Shown: piece by piece, positions 40,635-51,415 of the stretch
How positions within the stretch are numbered: position 1 is the stretch's first letter
Layout: the number at the start of each line of letters is the position of its first letter
NCBI RefSeq assembly: GCF_003122325.1
Contig: NZ_QFBC01000003.1
Coordinates: 1-64,000, forward strand
Length of the DNA stretch: 64,000 nt
Origin: Rhizobium album
Lineage (GTDB): Bacteria > Pseudomonadota > Alphaproteobacteria > Rhizobiales > Rhizobiaceae
Reading direction: 5' to 3'
Notes under the pieces: generated by a model
Seen by the model: the letters and a program-made list of their open reading frames with translations, nothing else
Told to the model about the DNA's origin: nothing
The model's database searches: none
Made by a program: the position numbers and the translations under genes

Positions 40635-41993
40635 ATGGAACGCAGTTGCCTTGCCGTCATCCTCGCCGCCGGTGAAAGCACCCGGATGAAATCGTCGATG
40701 TCGAAGGTGCTGCACCCGGTCGCCAACCGGCCGATGATCGCCCATGTCATGGATGTGGTGGCGCGGACCGGGATTTCCTCCGTCGCGCTGATCGTCGGCC
40801 GCAATGCCGACGAGGTGGCCAAGGCCGCCGGCATCGACGGCATCACTGTCGAGCCCTATCTGCAGAAGGAGCGCCTCGGCACCGGCAATGCCGTGCTGGC
40901 GGCACGCGAGGCGATCGGCCGCGGCTATGACGACATCCTCGTCGCGTATGGCGACGTGCCGCTGATCACCGAGGGGCCACTGCGCGCTGCCCGCGAAGGC
41001 CTTGCCGCCGGCAACGACGTCGTCGTCATCGGTTTTCACACCGACCGCCCGACCGGCTACGGCCGCCTGCTGGTGGAGAATGGCGAACTGGTTGCCATCC
41101 GCGAAGAAAAGGATGCGTCGGAAGCCGAGCGCGCCGTCACCTGGTGCAACAGCGGCCTGATGGCGATCAACGGCCGCAAGGCGCTCGACCTGCTCGGCCG
41201 GATCGGCAACGACAATGCCAAGGGCGAATTCTACCTGACGGACGTCGTCGAAATCGCCCGCTCGCTCGGCGGCCGGACGAATGCCGTCGATGCGCCGGAG
41301 GACGAACTGACCGGCTGCAACAACCGCGCCGAACTCGCCGTCATCGAACGCATGTGGCAGGAGCGCCGCCGGCACGCGATGATGCTGGCGGGCGTTTCGA
41401 TGATCGCGCCGGAAACCGTCTTCCTGTCGCACGACACCACTATCGCCCAGGACGTGGTCATCGAGCCGAACGTCGTCTTCGGCCCCGGCGTCACCGTCGA
41501 GACGGGTGCCGTCATCCATGCCTTTTCGCATCTGGAGGGCGCAGATGTGAAGGCGGGCGCCACCGTCGGCCCCTTCGCGCGGCTGCGTCCGGGCACGGAT
41601 CTGGCGGAAGGTGCCAAAGTCGGCAATTTCTGTGAGGTCAAGAATGCCGAGATCGGCGCGGGCGCCAAGGTGAACCACTTGACCTATATCGGCGACGCCT
41701 TCATCGGCGCCGGCAGCAATATCGGTGCGGGCACTATCACCTGCAACTATGACGGTGTGAACAAGCACATCACCCGCATCGGCGAAAACAGCTTCATCGG
41801 CTCCAACTCGGCGCTCGTCGCGCCGGTCAGCATCGGTGACGGCGCTTATGTCGCCTCCGGCAGCGTCATCACCGAGGATGTGCCGGCCGATGCGCTGGCG
41901 CTCGGCCGCGCCCGCCAGGAGACCAAGCTGGAACGGGCCAAGATCATCCGCGAGCGGGCGCTGGCCTTCAAGGCGGCAAAGAAGAAGGCGTGA
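40635..41993 (+). CDS. glmU: Bifunctional GlmU: GlcN-1-P acetyltransferase / UDP-GlcNAc pyrophosphorylase
   Basis: 452 residues. The N-terminal uridyltransferase has [20 protein letters not shown]; the C-terminal left-handed beta-helix acetyltransferase has [40 protein letters not shown] and [20 protein letters not shown]. It makes UDP-GlcNAc for peptidoglycan and lipid A from glucosamine-1-phosphate. Followed by glmS, which makes the precursor glucosamine-6-phosphate. Confidence 0.96.
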   Translation: MERSCLAVILAAGESTRMKSSMSKVLHPVANRPMIAHVMDVVARTGISSVALIVGRNADEVAKAAGIDGITVEPYLQKERLGTGNAVLAAREAIGRGYDDILVAYGDVPLITEGPLRAAREGLAAGNDVVVIGFHTDRPTGYGRLLVENGELVAIREEKDASEAERAVTWCNSGLMAINGRKALDLLGRIGNDNAKGEFYLTDVVEIARSLGGRTNAVDAPEDELTGCNNRAELAVIERMWQERRRHAMMLAGVSMIAPETVFLSHDTTIAQDVVIEPNVVFGPGVTVETGAVIHAFSHLEGADVKAGATVGPFARLRPGTDLAEGAKVGNFCEVKNAEIGAGAKVNHLTYIGDAFIGAGSNIGAGTITCNYDGVNKHITRIGENSFIGSNSALVAPVSIGDGAYVASGSVITEDVPADALALGRARQETKLERAKIIRERALAFKAAKKKA

Positions 41994-42149
41994 GCCGGTA
42001 ACGAAGCGAAATCGAAAGTGAGCGGGCCGCCGATTGCGGTTCTGCCGAAAACCGCTACTGCATAGTCCCGACATCGAAACGGATCGAAGGCCACCTTGCG
42101 TCGGCATCGACGGGATCTGCGGCAAGCGGACAAACAAACGGAGACGTTC

Positions 42150-43976
42150 ATGTGCGGGATTGTGGGGATTGTCGGGAAGAGCCCGGTGGCGGGGCGGCTG
42201 GTCGATGCGCTGACCCGGCTGGAATATCGCGGCTATGATTCCGCCGGCGTCGCAACGCTCAACAAGGGTCGCCTGGAGCGCCGCCGCGCCGAAGGCAAGC
42301 TCTTCAACCTGCAGAAGAAGCTGGCCGACGAACCGCTCGACGGCACGATCGGCATCGCCCATACCCGCTGGGCTACCCACGGCGTTCCGAACGAGACCAA
42401 TGCCCATCCGCATTTCGTCGAGGGCGTCGCCGTCGTCCACAACGGCATCATCGAGAATTTTTCCGAACTGAAGGAAGAACTGGCCGCCGCCGGCGCGCAA
42501 TTCGCGACGCAGACCGACACGGAGGTGGTCGCCCACCTTCTGGCAAAGTACCGCCGCGACGGTCTCGGCCGCCGCGAGGCGATGCATGCGATGCTGCGGC
42601 GGGTGACCGGCGCCTACGCGCTGGCCGTGCTGTTCGAAGACGATCCGTCGACGATCATGGCGGCCCGCTCCGGCCCACCGCTTGCCATCGGTTATGGCCG
42701 CGGCGAGACCTATCTCGGCTCCGACGCCATCGCGCTGTCGCCCTTCACCAACGAGATCACCTATCTCATCGACGGCGACTGGGCGGTGATCGGCAGCGAA
42801 GGCGTGGCGATCTTCGACATCGACGGCAACCGCGTCTCGCGTCCGCGGCAGATCACCCAGGCCGCCGCCTACCTCATCGACAAGGGCAACCATCGCCATT
42901 TCATGGAGAAGGAAGTCTACGAGCAGCCGGAGGTGATTTCTCATGCGCTCGGCCACTATGTCGATTTCGCCTCCCATACGGTGAAGATCGAAACCGGCGC
43001 CATCGATTTCGCCAACGTCTCCAGCCTGGCGATCTCCGCCTGCGGCACGGCCTTCCTCGCCGGCTCGGTCGGCAAATACTGGTTCGAACGCTATGCCCGC
43101 CTGCCGGTCGAAATCGACGTGGCCTCGGAGTTCCGCTATCGCGAAATGCCTTTGTCGCCGAGCCAAGCGGCGTTGTTCATCTCCCAGTCGGGCGAGACCG
43201 CCGATACGCTCGCCTCGCTGCGCTACTGCAAGGACAACGGCCTGAAGATCGGCGCCGTGGTCAATGCCACGGAATCGACCATCGCCCGCGAGGCCGATGC
43301 GATCTTCCCGATCCTCGCCGGTCCGGAGATCGGCGTCGCCTCGACCAAGGCCTTCACCTGCCAGCTCGCCGTGCTCGCTTCGCTGGCGATCGGCGCGGGC
43401 CGGGCGCGCGGTACGCTCGATGCCGCCGATGAAAAAGAGCTGGTGAGACATCTGACCGAAATGCCGCGGATCATGAGCCAGGTGCTCAACCTCATCCAGC
43501 CGCAGATGGAAAGCCTGGCGCGCGACCTGTCGAAATGCAAGGACGTGCTCTATATCGGCCGCGGCACCAGCTATCCGCTCGCCATGGAAGGCGCGCTGAA
43601 GCTCAAGGAAATCTCCTACATCCATGCCGAAGGCTATGCCGCCGGCGAGTTGAAGCATGGCCCGATCGCCCTGATCGACGAGAACATGCCCGTCATCGTC
43701 ATCGCGCCCCACGACCGGTTCTTCGAAAAGACGGTGTCGAACATGCAGGAAGTCGCCGCCCGCGGCGGCCGCATCATCTTCATCACCGACGGGAAGGGTG
43801 CCGCCGCCTCCAAGCTGCCGACCATGGCGACCATCGTCCTGCCCGTCGTCGACGAGATCATCTCGCCGATGATCTTCTCGCTGCCGATCCAGCTGCTGGC
43901 CTATCACACCGCCGTCTTCATGGGCACCGACGTCGACCAGCCGCGCAACCTGGCAAAATCGGTCACCGTGGAATGA
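42150..43976 (+). CDS. glmS: Glutamine--fructose-6-phosphate aminotransferase
   Basis: 608 residues from ATG 42150, giving the required MCGIVGIVG with nucleophilic Cys2 after Met removal; the longer frame from 42096 is not used. The GATase domain (residues 1-235) contains LEYRGYDSAGVA and TRWATHGVPNETNAHPH, then two SIS isomerase domains (SACGTAFLAGSVGKYW; SQSGETADTLASLRYC; GRGTSYPLAMEGALKLKEI). Makes glucosamine-6-phosphate. ATGA overlap with the next gene. Confidence 0.96.
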   Translation: MCGIVGIVGKSPVAGRLVDALTRLEYRGYDSAGVATLNKGRLERRRAEGKLFNLQKKLADEPLDGTIGIAHTRWATHGVPNETNAHPHFVEGVAVVHNGIIENFSELKEELAAAGAQFATQTDTEVVAHLLAKYRRDGLGRREAMHAMLRRVTGAYALAVLFEDDPSTIMAARSGPPLAIGYGRGETYLGSDAIALSPFTNEITYLIDGDWAVIGSEGVAIFDIDGNRVSRPRQITQAAAYLIDKGNHRHFMEKEVYEQPEVISHALGHYVDFASHTVKIETGAIDFANVSSLAISACGTAFLAGSVGKYWFERYARLPVEIDVASEFRYREMPLSPSQAALFISQSGETADTLASLRYCKDNGLKIGAVVNATESTIAREADAIFPILAGPEIGVASTKAFTCQLAVLASLAIGAGRARGTLDAADEKELVRHLTEMPRIMSQVLNLIQPQMESLARDLSKCKDVLYIGRGTSYPLAMEGALKLKEISYIHAEGYAAGELKHGPIALIDENMPVIVIAPHDRFFEKTVSNMQEVAARGGRIIFITDGKGAAASKLPTMATIVLPVVDEIISPMIFSLPIQLLAYHTAVFMGTDVDQPRNLAKSVTVE

Positions 43977-44467
43977 TGATCCGCCCGGAAAGGCCGGAGG
44001 ACGTGGCGACGATCGACGCCGTCACCCGGGCGGCCTTCGCCGATCATCCTCACAGCGACCAGACGGAACACAGGATCGTCGAGCGTCTTCGCAGTTCCGG
44101 CAGCCTTGCTCTTTCGCTGGTGGCGGAGGAGGGCGAAGACATCTTCGGCCATATCGCCTTTTCCCCGGTGGAAATCGGCGACGGCATCGACGGCTGGTAT
44201 GGATTGGGCCCGCTTTCGGTCACTCCGGACCGGCAAGGCGAGGGGATCGGCTCCGCCCTTGTGCGGCAGGGCCTGGCGCGGCTCGCGGAACTTGGGGGCC
44301 ACGGCTGCGTTGTCATGGGCGATCCCGGCTATTACAGCCGCTTCGGCTTCGGCCACCATCACGATCTCGTGCTTGTCGATTGTGCGCCGCAATATTTCAT
44401 GGGGATCGCCTTGTCAGGCCCCATGGCTTGCGGCATTGTTCGCTACAATTCGGCCTTCTACGGGTGA
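43973..44467 (+). CDS. GNAT N-acetyltransferase
   Basis: 164 residues from ATG 43973, overlapping the glmS stop (a second ATG at 43976 may be used). GNAT fold with acetyl-CoA loop (VTPDRQGEGIGSALVRQGLA) and the GHGCVVMGDPGYYSRFGF segment found in YhbS-type acetyltransferases. Substrate unknown. Coupled to glmS. Confidence 0.85.
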   Translation: MMIRPERPEDVATIDAVTRAAFADHPHSDQTEHRIVERLRSSGSLALSLVAEEGEDIFGHIAFSPVEIGDGIDGWYGLGPLSVTPDRQGEGIGSALVRQGLARLAELGGHGCVVMGDPGYYSRFGFGHHHDLVLVDCAPQYFMGIALSGPMACGIVRYNSAFYG

Positions 44468-44490
44468 CGCGGCAAGAGAATGATCGGCGA

Positions 44491-45189
44491 ATGACGGAGA
44501 TACCGAAAGGCGAGAACTTCGCCACCCGGCTGCGGAACAATTTTCTGACAGGCCTGATCATCTGCGCACCGATCGCCATCACCATCTGGCTGACCTGGAC
44601 CTTCATCCATTGGGCCGACAGCTGGGTGAAGCCCTATATCCCGGCACGCTACAATCCCGAGAGTTACCTGAAATTCGCCGTGCCGGGTTTCGGCCTGCTG
44701 ATCGCCGTCGTGTTCATCACCATCATCGGCTTCTTCGGCAAAAACCTCATCGGCCGCTCTATCGTCGATTTCGGCGAATCGATCCTCAACCGCACGCCGC
44801 TGGTGCGCACCATCTATAGCAGCCTGAAGCAGATCTTCGAGACGGTGCTGAAGGAACGGTCGAATTCCTTCAAGAAGGTCGGGCTGATCCAGTATCCAAG
44901 CCCTGGCTTGTGGTCGCTGGTGTTCATCGCCGGTGACGTGAAAGGCGAGCTTGCCAGCCGCTTCAACGCCATGGGCGAGGAAATGGTCACCGTCTTCCTG
45001 CCGCCGACGCCGGTGCCGACGGCCGGTTTCCTGCTATTCGTGCCGCGCGAAAAGGTCATCGTGCTCGACATGAGCCCAGAGGAAGGCGCCAAGCTGTTGA
45101 TTTCCGGCGGTCTCGTCACCCCGGATTTCGTTGAAAAACATGCGCCGGAGGCTTTGACCGAGGTTCCCGAGCGGATCGACAACGACTGA
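44491..45189 (+). CDS. DUF502 family membrane protein
   Basis: 232 residues from ATG 44491. Two membrane helices (FLTGLIICAPIAITIWLTWT; FGLLIAVVFITIIGFFGKNL) lead to the conserved DUF502 core (RTPLVRTIYSSLKQIFETVL; FVPREKVIVLDMSPEEGAKL). Conserved in many bacteria, function not established. Convergent with recG, one base between stops. Confidence 0.88.
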   Translation: MTEIPKGENFATRLRNNFLTGLIICAPIAITIWLTWTFIHWADSWVKPYIPARYNPESYLKFAVPGFGLLIAVVFITIIGFFGKNLIGRSIVDFGESILNRTPLVRTIYSSLKQIFETVLKERSNSFKKVGLIQYPSPGLWSLVFIAGDVKGELASRFNAMGEEMVTVFLPPTPVPTAGFLLFVPREKVIVLDMSPEEGAKLLISGGLVTPDFVEKHAPEALTEVPERIDND

Positions 45190-47295
45190 TCAGCCGGCGC
45201 GCAGGAAGCGGATCGCTTCGTCGCGGCGATGCAGATAAAGCAGGGTGCGCACCGCTTCCCCACGCGCGCTGGTCAGCTCCGGGTCTTTCTCGATCAGATA
45301 GGCGGCATCCTTGCGGGCGATCTCCAGAAGGTCGCCATGCGCTTCCAGGCTGGCGATGCGGAAGCCCGGCGTGCCCGATTGCCGCGTGCCGAGCAATTCG
45401 CCTTCGCCGCGCAGCTTCAAGTCCTCTTCGGCAATGACAAAACCGTCCTCGGTGTCGCGCAGGATCGACAGGCGCGCATGGCCGGTTTCGCTGAGCGGCC
45501 CCTTGTAGAGCAGGATGCAGGTCGATGCTTCGTCGCCGCGGCCGACGCGCCCCCTCAGCTGGTGCAGCTGGGCGAGGCCGAAGCGTTCGGCATGCTCGAT
45601 GACCATGATCGTCGCATCCGGTACGTCGACGCCGACTTCCACCACCGTTGTCGCCACCAGCAGCCGCAACTCGCCGTTCTTGAAGGCAAGCATGACGGAA
45701 TCCTTCTCCGTGCCGCTCATCCGCCCATGGATCAGGCCGACGTCGTTGCCAAAGGCCTGCACCAGTGTTGCATGCCGTTCCTCCGCCGACATCAGGTCGG
45801 ATTCTTCCGATTCCTCCACCAGCGGGCAGATCCAGTAAGCCTTCTTGCCCTCCGCCACCGCATGCCGCAATCGCCCGACGATATCGCCGATCCGCTCGGT
45901 CGGCACGGTGATCGTCTGGATCGGCTTGCGGCCGGCCGGTTTTTCCGTGAGTTTCGACACGTCCATGTCGCCGAAGGCGGCCAGCACCAGCGTGCGCGGG
46001 ATCGGCGTCGCGGTCATCACCAGCATGTGCGGCGAGATGCCCTTGGCAGTCAGCCGCAGCCGCTGGTGCACGCCGAACCGGTGCTGCTCATCGACGACGG
46101 CAAGCACGAGGTTGCGATAGTTCACCGCGTCCTGAAACAGCGCATGCGTGCCGATGACGATCTGCGCCTCGCCGCTGGCGATCCGTTCGAGGATCGCTTC
46201 GCGCTCGCGGCCCTTGGTGCGGCCGGTCAGCACCTCGACGGTGATGCCGGCCGCGTCGGCCAGTTTCGAGATCGTCGAAAAATGCTGGCGCGCCAGGATT
46301 TCCGTCGGCGCCATCAGCACCGCCTGGCCGCCGCTCTCCACCGCTGCCGCCATGGAAAGCAGCGCCACCAGCGTCTTGCCGGAACCGACATCGCCCTGCA
46401 GCAGCCGCAGCATGCGTTCGTTACCCGCCATGTCCTGCAGTATGTCCGCCACGGCTTCCGACTGGCTGCGCGTCGGCGAAAAGGGCAGGGCGGCGAGGAT
46501 TTTTTCACTCAGCACGCCGGTGCCGCGCACCGGATGCCCGGCCACCTTGCGCAACCGCTGGCGCACCAGCGACAGTGACAATTGCCCCGCAAGGAACTCG
46601 TCATAGGCAAGCCGCCGCCGTGCCGGCGCCTGCGGATCGAGATCGCTTTCGTCGCACGGATCGTGCAGATCGCGAAAACTGTCGTCGACGGCCGGAAAGC
46701 CCTGTTTCTGGCACAGCGCTTCGTCGATCCATTCCGGCATTTTGGGGACACGCGTCAGCGCGGCATCGATGACCTTGCGCAGGAATTTTGCCGAAAGCCC
46801 CGCCGTCATCGGATAGATCGGCTCGACCAGCGGCAGGTTTTCCGCCTCGCCGACCTTCACTATGTAATCCGGGTGCACCATCGAGGCGCGACCGTTGAAC
46901 CAGTCCACCTTGCCGCTGACCATCACCGTCTCGTCGATCGGCAGCGCCTTTTCCAGCCAGTCGCCCTTGGCGCGGAAGAAGGTCAGCGCCAGCTCCCCGG
47001 TCTCGTCGTGCAGGAAGACCCGGTAGGGCACGTTCGACTTGCCCTTCGGCGGCGCTTGGTGGCGGTCGACGCGGCCGGTGATCGTCACGATCACGCCTTG
47101 CGGCGCCATGGCGATGCCCGGCTGCTTGCGCCGGTCGATCAGCGAGCTCGGCGCGTGGAAGACGAGATCGATGACCCGCGCATCCTCGGCCGTCTCGCGC
47201 CCGAGCAGCTTGGCCAGCAGGTCGGCGAGTTTCGGGCCGACGCCGGGCAGGGAACCGACGGGAGAAAACAGGGGATCGAGCAGGGCAGGACGCAT
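45190..47295 (-). CDS. recG: ATP-dependent DNA helicase RecG
   Basis: 701 residues from ATG 47295. N-terminal wedge/OB part (SLPGVGPKLADLLAKLLG; VIVTITGRVDRHQAPPKGKS), then helicase motifs GDVGSGKTLVA (Walker A), VVDEQHRFG (DEQH), ATPIPRTLVLAAFGDMDV, and QLRGRVGRGDEAS. Unwinds branched DNA such as stalled forks and Holliday junctions. Length is normal. Confidence 0.95.
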   Translation of the reverse strand: MRPALLDPLFSPVGSLPGVGPKLADLLAKLLGRETAEDARVIDLVFHAPSSLIDRRKQPGIAMAPQGVIVTITGRVDRHQAPPKGKSNVPYRVFLHDETGELALTFFRAKGDWLEKALPIDETVMVSGKVDWFNGRASMVHPDYIVKVGEAENLPLVEPIYPMTAGLSAKFLRKVIDAALTRVPKMPEWIDEALCQKQGFPAVDDSFRDLHDPCDESDLDPQAPARRRLAYDEFLAGQLSLSLVRQRLRKVAGHPVRGTGVLSEKILAALPFSPTRSQSEAVADILQDMAGNERMLRLLQGDVGSGKTLVALLSMAAAVESGGQAVLMAPTEILARQHFSTISKLADAAGITVEVLTGRTKGREREAILERIASGEAQIVIGTHALFQDAVNYRNLVLAVVDEQHRFGVHQRLRLTAKGISPHMLVMTATPIPRTLVLAAFGDMDVSKLTEKPAGRKPIQTITVPTERIGDIVGRLRHAVAEGKKAYWICPLVEESEESDLMSAEERHATLVQAFGNDVGLIHGRMSGTEKDSVMLAFKNGELRLLVATTVVEVGVDVPDATIMVIEHAERFGLAQLHQLRGRVGRGDEASTCILLYKGPLSETGHARLSILRDTEDGFVIAEEDLKLRGEGELLGTRQSGTPGFRIASLEAHGDLLEIARKDAAYLIEKDPELTSARGEAVRTLLYLHRRDEAIRFLRAG

Positions 47296-47573
47296 GGGGC
47301 GCAAAATGCGATGAGAAATGCACTCTTGGCAAGGCTGACAAGTGGAAAACCAGCCGCTATATAGCGGGTATCCTCTGAACGTTGCAGCCGTCCATCCGGC
47401 CGCGGCGGCAATAATGATTCGTGACGATGCCGATGATGTCCGCCGATGCGGTGCCCGGGCTTGCCTCTCACCCTGACTTCTCACCGCGTGCGGGGAGAAA
47501 TGCCAGCAGGCAGATAAAGGCAATCCGCGACCTCGAAAGACACACCATCGCGCCCAACCGGAAAGACCATCCC

Positions 47574-47891
47574 ATGACCGGCCTTAGCCGCACCAGCGCC
47601 GACCTCGAGCCCCGCCGCCGGCGGATCCTTTACCGCTGCTGGCATCGTGGCATCCGCGAGATGGACCTGGTGCTCGGCCAGTTTGCCGAAGCCGAGATCG
47701 CCGGCCTCAGCGAGGCCGAGCTCGATGCGCTGGAGGTGATCATGGCCGAAGAGGACAACGACCTGGTCAAATGGGTGACGGGAGCCACTCCGACGCCGGA
47801 GCGGTTCCGCACGCCGCTCTTCGACCGCATCGCCTCCTACCGGCCTGACTTCGATCCCGTTACGACCGCCACTCTCAGGACTGCAGAATGA
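47574..47891 (+). CDS. sdhE: FAD assembly factor SdhE
   Basis: 105 residues from ATG 47574. Contains the RGxxE motif (HRGIREMDLVLGQFAE) of SdhE/SDHAF2, needed for covalent flavinylation of succinate dehydrogenase. N-terminal 15 residues are basic. Its ATGA overlap with mfd implies co-translation. Divergent from recG, with 278 bp between. Confidence 0.9.
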   Translation: MTGLSRTSADLEPRRRRILYRCWHRGIREMDLVLGQFAEAEIAGLSEAELDALEVIMAEEDNDLVKWVTGATPTPERFRTPLFDRIASYRPDFDPVTTATLRTAE

Positions 47892-50800
47892 TCCCCGGTT
47901 TCGATCCCGAATTTCTGGCCTCGCTCGGCACGGCACTGACGGTCGGCAACGTGCCGCCCGGCATGGAGCCGTTCCTGATCGCCGAACTGGCGAAGACGGG
48001 GCGGCCAGTCGCCTACGTGCTCTCCGACGGCCAGCGCATGGCCGATATCGAGCAGATGCTGGGTTTCATCGTGCCCGATATCCCGGTGCTGACGCTGCCC
48101 GCCTGGGACTGCCTGCCCTATGACCGCGTCTCCCCCAGTGCCGATACCTCGGCCCGGCGCCTCTCGGCGCTCTCCGGGCTGATCGCGCACGCGAAAAAGC
48201 CGCATCCGGCCATCGTGCTCGTCACCGTCAACGCCATGCTGCAGAAGATGGCGCCGCGTGACGTCATCGAAAGCCTGGCTTTCTCCGCCAAGCCCGGCAA
48301 CCAGATCCGCATGGACGACATCGCCGCCCGGCTGGAGCGCAACGGTTTCGACCGCGTCGCGACGGTGCGCGAGGTCGGCGAATTCGCCGTGCGCGGCGGC
48401 ATTCTCGACGTTTTCGTGCCCGGCACGGAAGATCCGGTGCGCCTCGATTTCTTCGGCGATACGCTGGAATCGATCCGCACCTTCGATCCGGCCAGCCAGC
48501 GCACCACCGGCCAGGCGCGTTCGCTCAACCTAAACCCGATGAGCGAGGTGACGCTGACGCCGGATACGATCAGCCGTTTCCGCAAGAACTACCTGTCGCT
48601 GTTCGGCGCCGCCACCCGTGACGATTCGCTCTACGTCGCCGTCTCCGAGGGCCGCCGGTATGCCGGCATGGAACACTGGCTGCCGCTGTTCTACGAAAAG
48701 CTGGAAACCGTCTTCGATTACCTGAAGGGATTCCTGATCGTCACCGACCATACGGTGCGCGAGGCGGCGGAAGAACGCACAAAACTGGTCCTCGATTATT
48801 ACGAGGCACGCCAGGGCGCCGGCCAGCCGGCCAAGGGCCAGATGACGCAGGGCGCGCCCTACAAGCCGGTCTCTCCCGGCCAGCTCTACCTCGAAGCAAA
48901 ACTCTTCGGCCGCACGCTGGATGCCTTCGGCGCCATCCGCCTGACGCCGTTCAACGAGATCGAGGGCGAAAGCCGCAAGGTGGTGACGGTCGACGCGCAT
49001 GTCGGCCCGCGCTGGGCAAAACCGGCAGCGGAAACCGGCGAAGGCGAGCGCGTCAACGTCTTCGACCTCGCGGTCAGGCATATCGGCGAGAAGCGCGCCA
49101 GGGGCAAGAAGGTGCTGGTCACCGGCTGGTCGGAAGGTTCGCTCGACCGGCTGCTGCAGGTGCTTTCGGAACATGGCCTGGAGAAGATCAAGCCGGTTGC
49201 CCGGCTGAAAGAGCTGTCGGGCTTCGGCAAGGGCGAGGCGGCATCGACGGTACTTAGCCTCGAAGCCGGTTTCGAGGCCGGCGATCTCGTCGTCATCGGC
49301 GAGCAGGACATTTTGGGCGACCGCATGGTGCGCCGCTCCAGGCGCCGCAAGCGCGGGGCGGATTTCATCTCGGAAGTCGCCGGACTCGACGAGGGCTCGA
49401 TCGTCGTCCACGCCGAGCACGGCATCGGCCGTTTCGTCGGCCTGAAAACCATCGAGGCCGCCGGCGCCCCGCATGCCTGCCTCGAACTGCAATATGCCGA
49501 CGACGCCAAACTGTTCCTGCCGGTCGAAAATATCGACCTCCTGTCGCGTTACGGCGGCGAGGGCACCGAGGTGCAACTCGACAAGCTGGGCGGCGGCGCC
49601 TGGCAGATGCGCAAGGCCAAGCTCAAGAAGCGCCTGCTCGACATGGCCGGCGGCCTGATCAAGATCGCCGCCGAGCGCCTGACGCGTTACGCGCCGCTGT
49701 TGACGACGCCGGAAGGTCTTTACGACGAATTCGCCGCCCGTTTCCCCTATGACGAGACGGAAGACCAGATGAACGCCATCGAGGCGGTGCGCGGCGATCT
49801 CGGCGCCGGCCGGCCGATGGATCGGCTCGTCTGCGGCGACGTCGGTTTTGGCAAGACGGAAGTGGCGCTGCGCGCCGCCTTCGTTGCGGCGATGAACGGC
49901 GTGCAGGTCGCCGTCGTCGTGCCGACGACGCTGCTCGCCCGCCAGCATTTCAAGACCTTTTCCGAACGTTTCCGCGGCCTGCCGATCCGCGTGGCGCAGG
50001 CCTCGCGCCTCGTCGGTTCCAAGGAACTGGCGCTGACCAAGAAGGAAGTGGCCGACGGCAAGACGGATGTCGTCGTCGGCACCCATGCGCTGCTCGGCGC
50101 CGGTATCAATTTCGCTAATCTCGGCCTGTTGATCATCGACGAGGAGCAACATTTCGGCGTCAAGCACAAGGAGCGGCTGAAGGAACTCAAGAGCGACGTG
50201 CATGTGCTGACGCTTTCGGCGACGCCGATCCCGCGCACGCTGCAGCTTGCCATGACCGGCGTGCGCGAACTGTCGCTGATCACCACGCCGCCGGTCGACC
50301 GCATGGCGGTGCGCACCTTCATCTCGCCCTTCGATCCGCTGGTGATCCGCGAGACGCTGATGCGCGAACATTATCGTGGCGGCCAGAGTTTTTACGTCTG
50401 CCCGCGGCTGGCCGACCTCGCAGACATCCAGGCCTTCCTGCAGTCCGACGTGCCGGAACTGAAGGTAGCGGTCGCCCACGGCCAGATGCCGGCCGGCGAG
50501 CTCGAAGACATCATGAACGCCTTCTACGACGGCAAGTACGACGTGCTGCTCTCGACCACGATCGTCGAATCCGGCCTCGACGTGCCGACGGCAAACACGC
50601 TGATCGTCCACCGCGCCGACATGTTCGGCCTGGCGCAGCTCTACCAGCTGCGCGGCCGCGTCGGCCGTTCCAAGGTGCGCGCCTTCGCGCTGTTCACCCT
50701 GCCGGTCAACAAGGTGCTGACGACACAGGCCGACCGGCGCCTCAAGGTCTTGCAGTCGCTCGATACGCTCGGCGCCGGCTTCCAGCTCGCCAGCCACGAC

Positions 50801-51397
50801 CTCGACATCCGCGGCGCCGGCAACCTGCTGGGCGAAGAACAGTCCGGCCACATCAAGGAAGTCGGCTTCGAACTCTACCAGCAGATGCTGGAGGAGGCGG
50901 TGGCCGAGGTCAAGGGCGTCGACGAGATCGCCGATACCGGCTGGTCGCCGCAGATCTCCGTCGGCACGCCTGTGATGATCCCCGATGCCTACGTGCCCGA
51001 CCTGCACCTGCGCATGGGCCTCTACCGCCGACTGGGCGAAGTGACGGAGCTTTCAGAAATCGACGGTTTCGGCGCCGAGATGATCGACCGGTTCGGCCCG
51101 ATGCCGATCGAGGTGCAGCACCTGCTCAAGATCGTCTACGTGAAATCCTTGTGCCGCAAGGCCAACGTCGAAAAACTGGAGGCGGGCCCGAAGGGCATCG
51201 TCGTGCAGTTCCGCAACCGCGAATTCCCCGATCCTGCAGCGCTTGTCGGTTACATCGCCAAGCAGGGCACGATGGCGAAGATCCGCCAGGACCACAGCCT
51301 GTTCCTCAGCCGCGACCTGCCGACGCCGGAAAAGCGCCTGTCGGGCGCGGCGATGGTGATGACGCAGCTGGCCGGACTACTGGACAAGAAGGCTTGA
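47888..51397 (+). CDS. mfd: Transcription-repair coupling factor Mfd
   Basis: 1169 residues. UvrB-homology N-terminal region (RGGILDVFVPG), RNA polymerase interaction domain (IVVHAEHGIGRFVGLKTIEA), and RecG-like translocase motor: GDVGFGKTEVALRA, IIDEEQHFGVKHKERL, ATPIPRTLQLAMTGVREL, QLRGRVGRSKVRAFAL, then the TRG-like C-terminus. Removes stalled RNA polymerase and recruits UvrA. Typical length. Confidence 0.97.
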   Translation: MIPGFDPEFLASLGTALTVGNVPPGMEPFLIAELAKTGRPVAYVLSDGQRMADIEQMLGFIVPDIPVLTLPAWDCLPYDRVSPSADTSARRLSALSGLIAHAKKPHPAIVLVTVNAMLQKMAPRDVIESLAFSAKPGNQIRMDDIAARLERNGFDRVATVREVGEFAVRGGILDVFVPGTEDPVRLDFFGDTLESIRTFDPASQRTTGQARSLNLNPMSEVTLTPDTISRFRKNYLSLFGAATRDDSLYVAVSEGRRYAGMEHWLPLFYEKLETVFDYLKGFLIVTDHTVREAAEERTKLVLDYYEARQGAGQPAKGQMTQGAPYKPVSPGQLYLEAKLFGRTLDAFGAIRLTPFNEIEGESRKVVTVDAHVGPRWAKPAAETGEGERVNVFDLAVRHIGEKRARGKKVLVTGWSEGSLDRLLQVLSEHGLEKIKPVARLKELSGFGKGEAASTVLSLEAGFEAGDLVVIGEQDILGDRMVRRSRRRKRGADFISEVAGLDEGSIVVHAEHGIGRFVGLKTIEAAGAPHACLELQYADDAKLFLPVENIDLLSRYGGEGTEVQLDKLGGGAWQMRKAKLKKRLLDMAGGLIKIAAERLTRYAPLLTTPEGLYDEFAARFPYDETEDQMNAIEAVRGDLGAGRPMDRLVCGDVGFGKTEVALRAAFVAAMNGVQVAVVVPTTLLARQHFKTFSERFRGLPIRVAQASRLVGSKELALTKKEVADGKTDVVVGTHALLGAGINFANLGLLIIDEEQHFGVKHKERLKELKSDVHVLTLSATPIPRTLQLAMTGVRELSLITTPPVDRMAVRTFISPFDPLVIRETLMREHYRGGQSFYVCPRLADLADIQAFLQSDVPELKVAVAHGQMPAGELEDIMNAFYDGKYDVLLSTTIVESGLDVPTANTLIVHRADMFGLAQLYQLRGRVGRSKVRAFALFTLPVNKVLTTQADRRLKVLQSLDTLGAGFQLASHDLDIRGAGNLLGEEQSGHIKEVGFELYQQMLEEAVAEVKGVDEIADTGWSPQISVGTPVMIPDAYVPDLHLRMGLYRRLGEVTELSEIDGFGAEMIDRFGPMPIEVQHLLKIVYVKSLCRKANVEKLEAGPKGIVVQFRNREFPDPAALVGYIAKQGTMAKIRQDHSLFLSRDLPTPEKRLSGAAMVMTQLAGLLDKKA

Positions 51398-51415
51398 GAT
51401 TACAGGGAAGAAGAC

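Noticed and set aside
40590-43907. Very long reverse open frame opposite glmU and glmS
   Set aside because: A mirror of high-GC codon usage in two unmistakable genes; the translated sequence is Arg/His/Asp-rich and matches nothing.
48530-51007. 825-codon reverse open frame opposite mfd
   Set aside because: Antisense shadow of mfd with the same Arg/His/Asp-rich composition.
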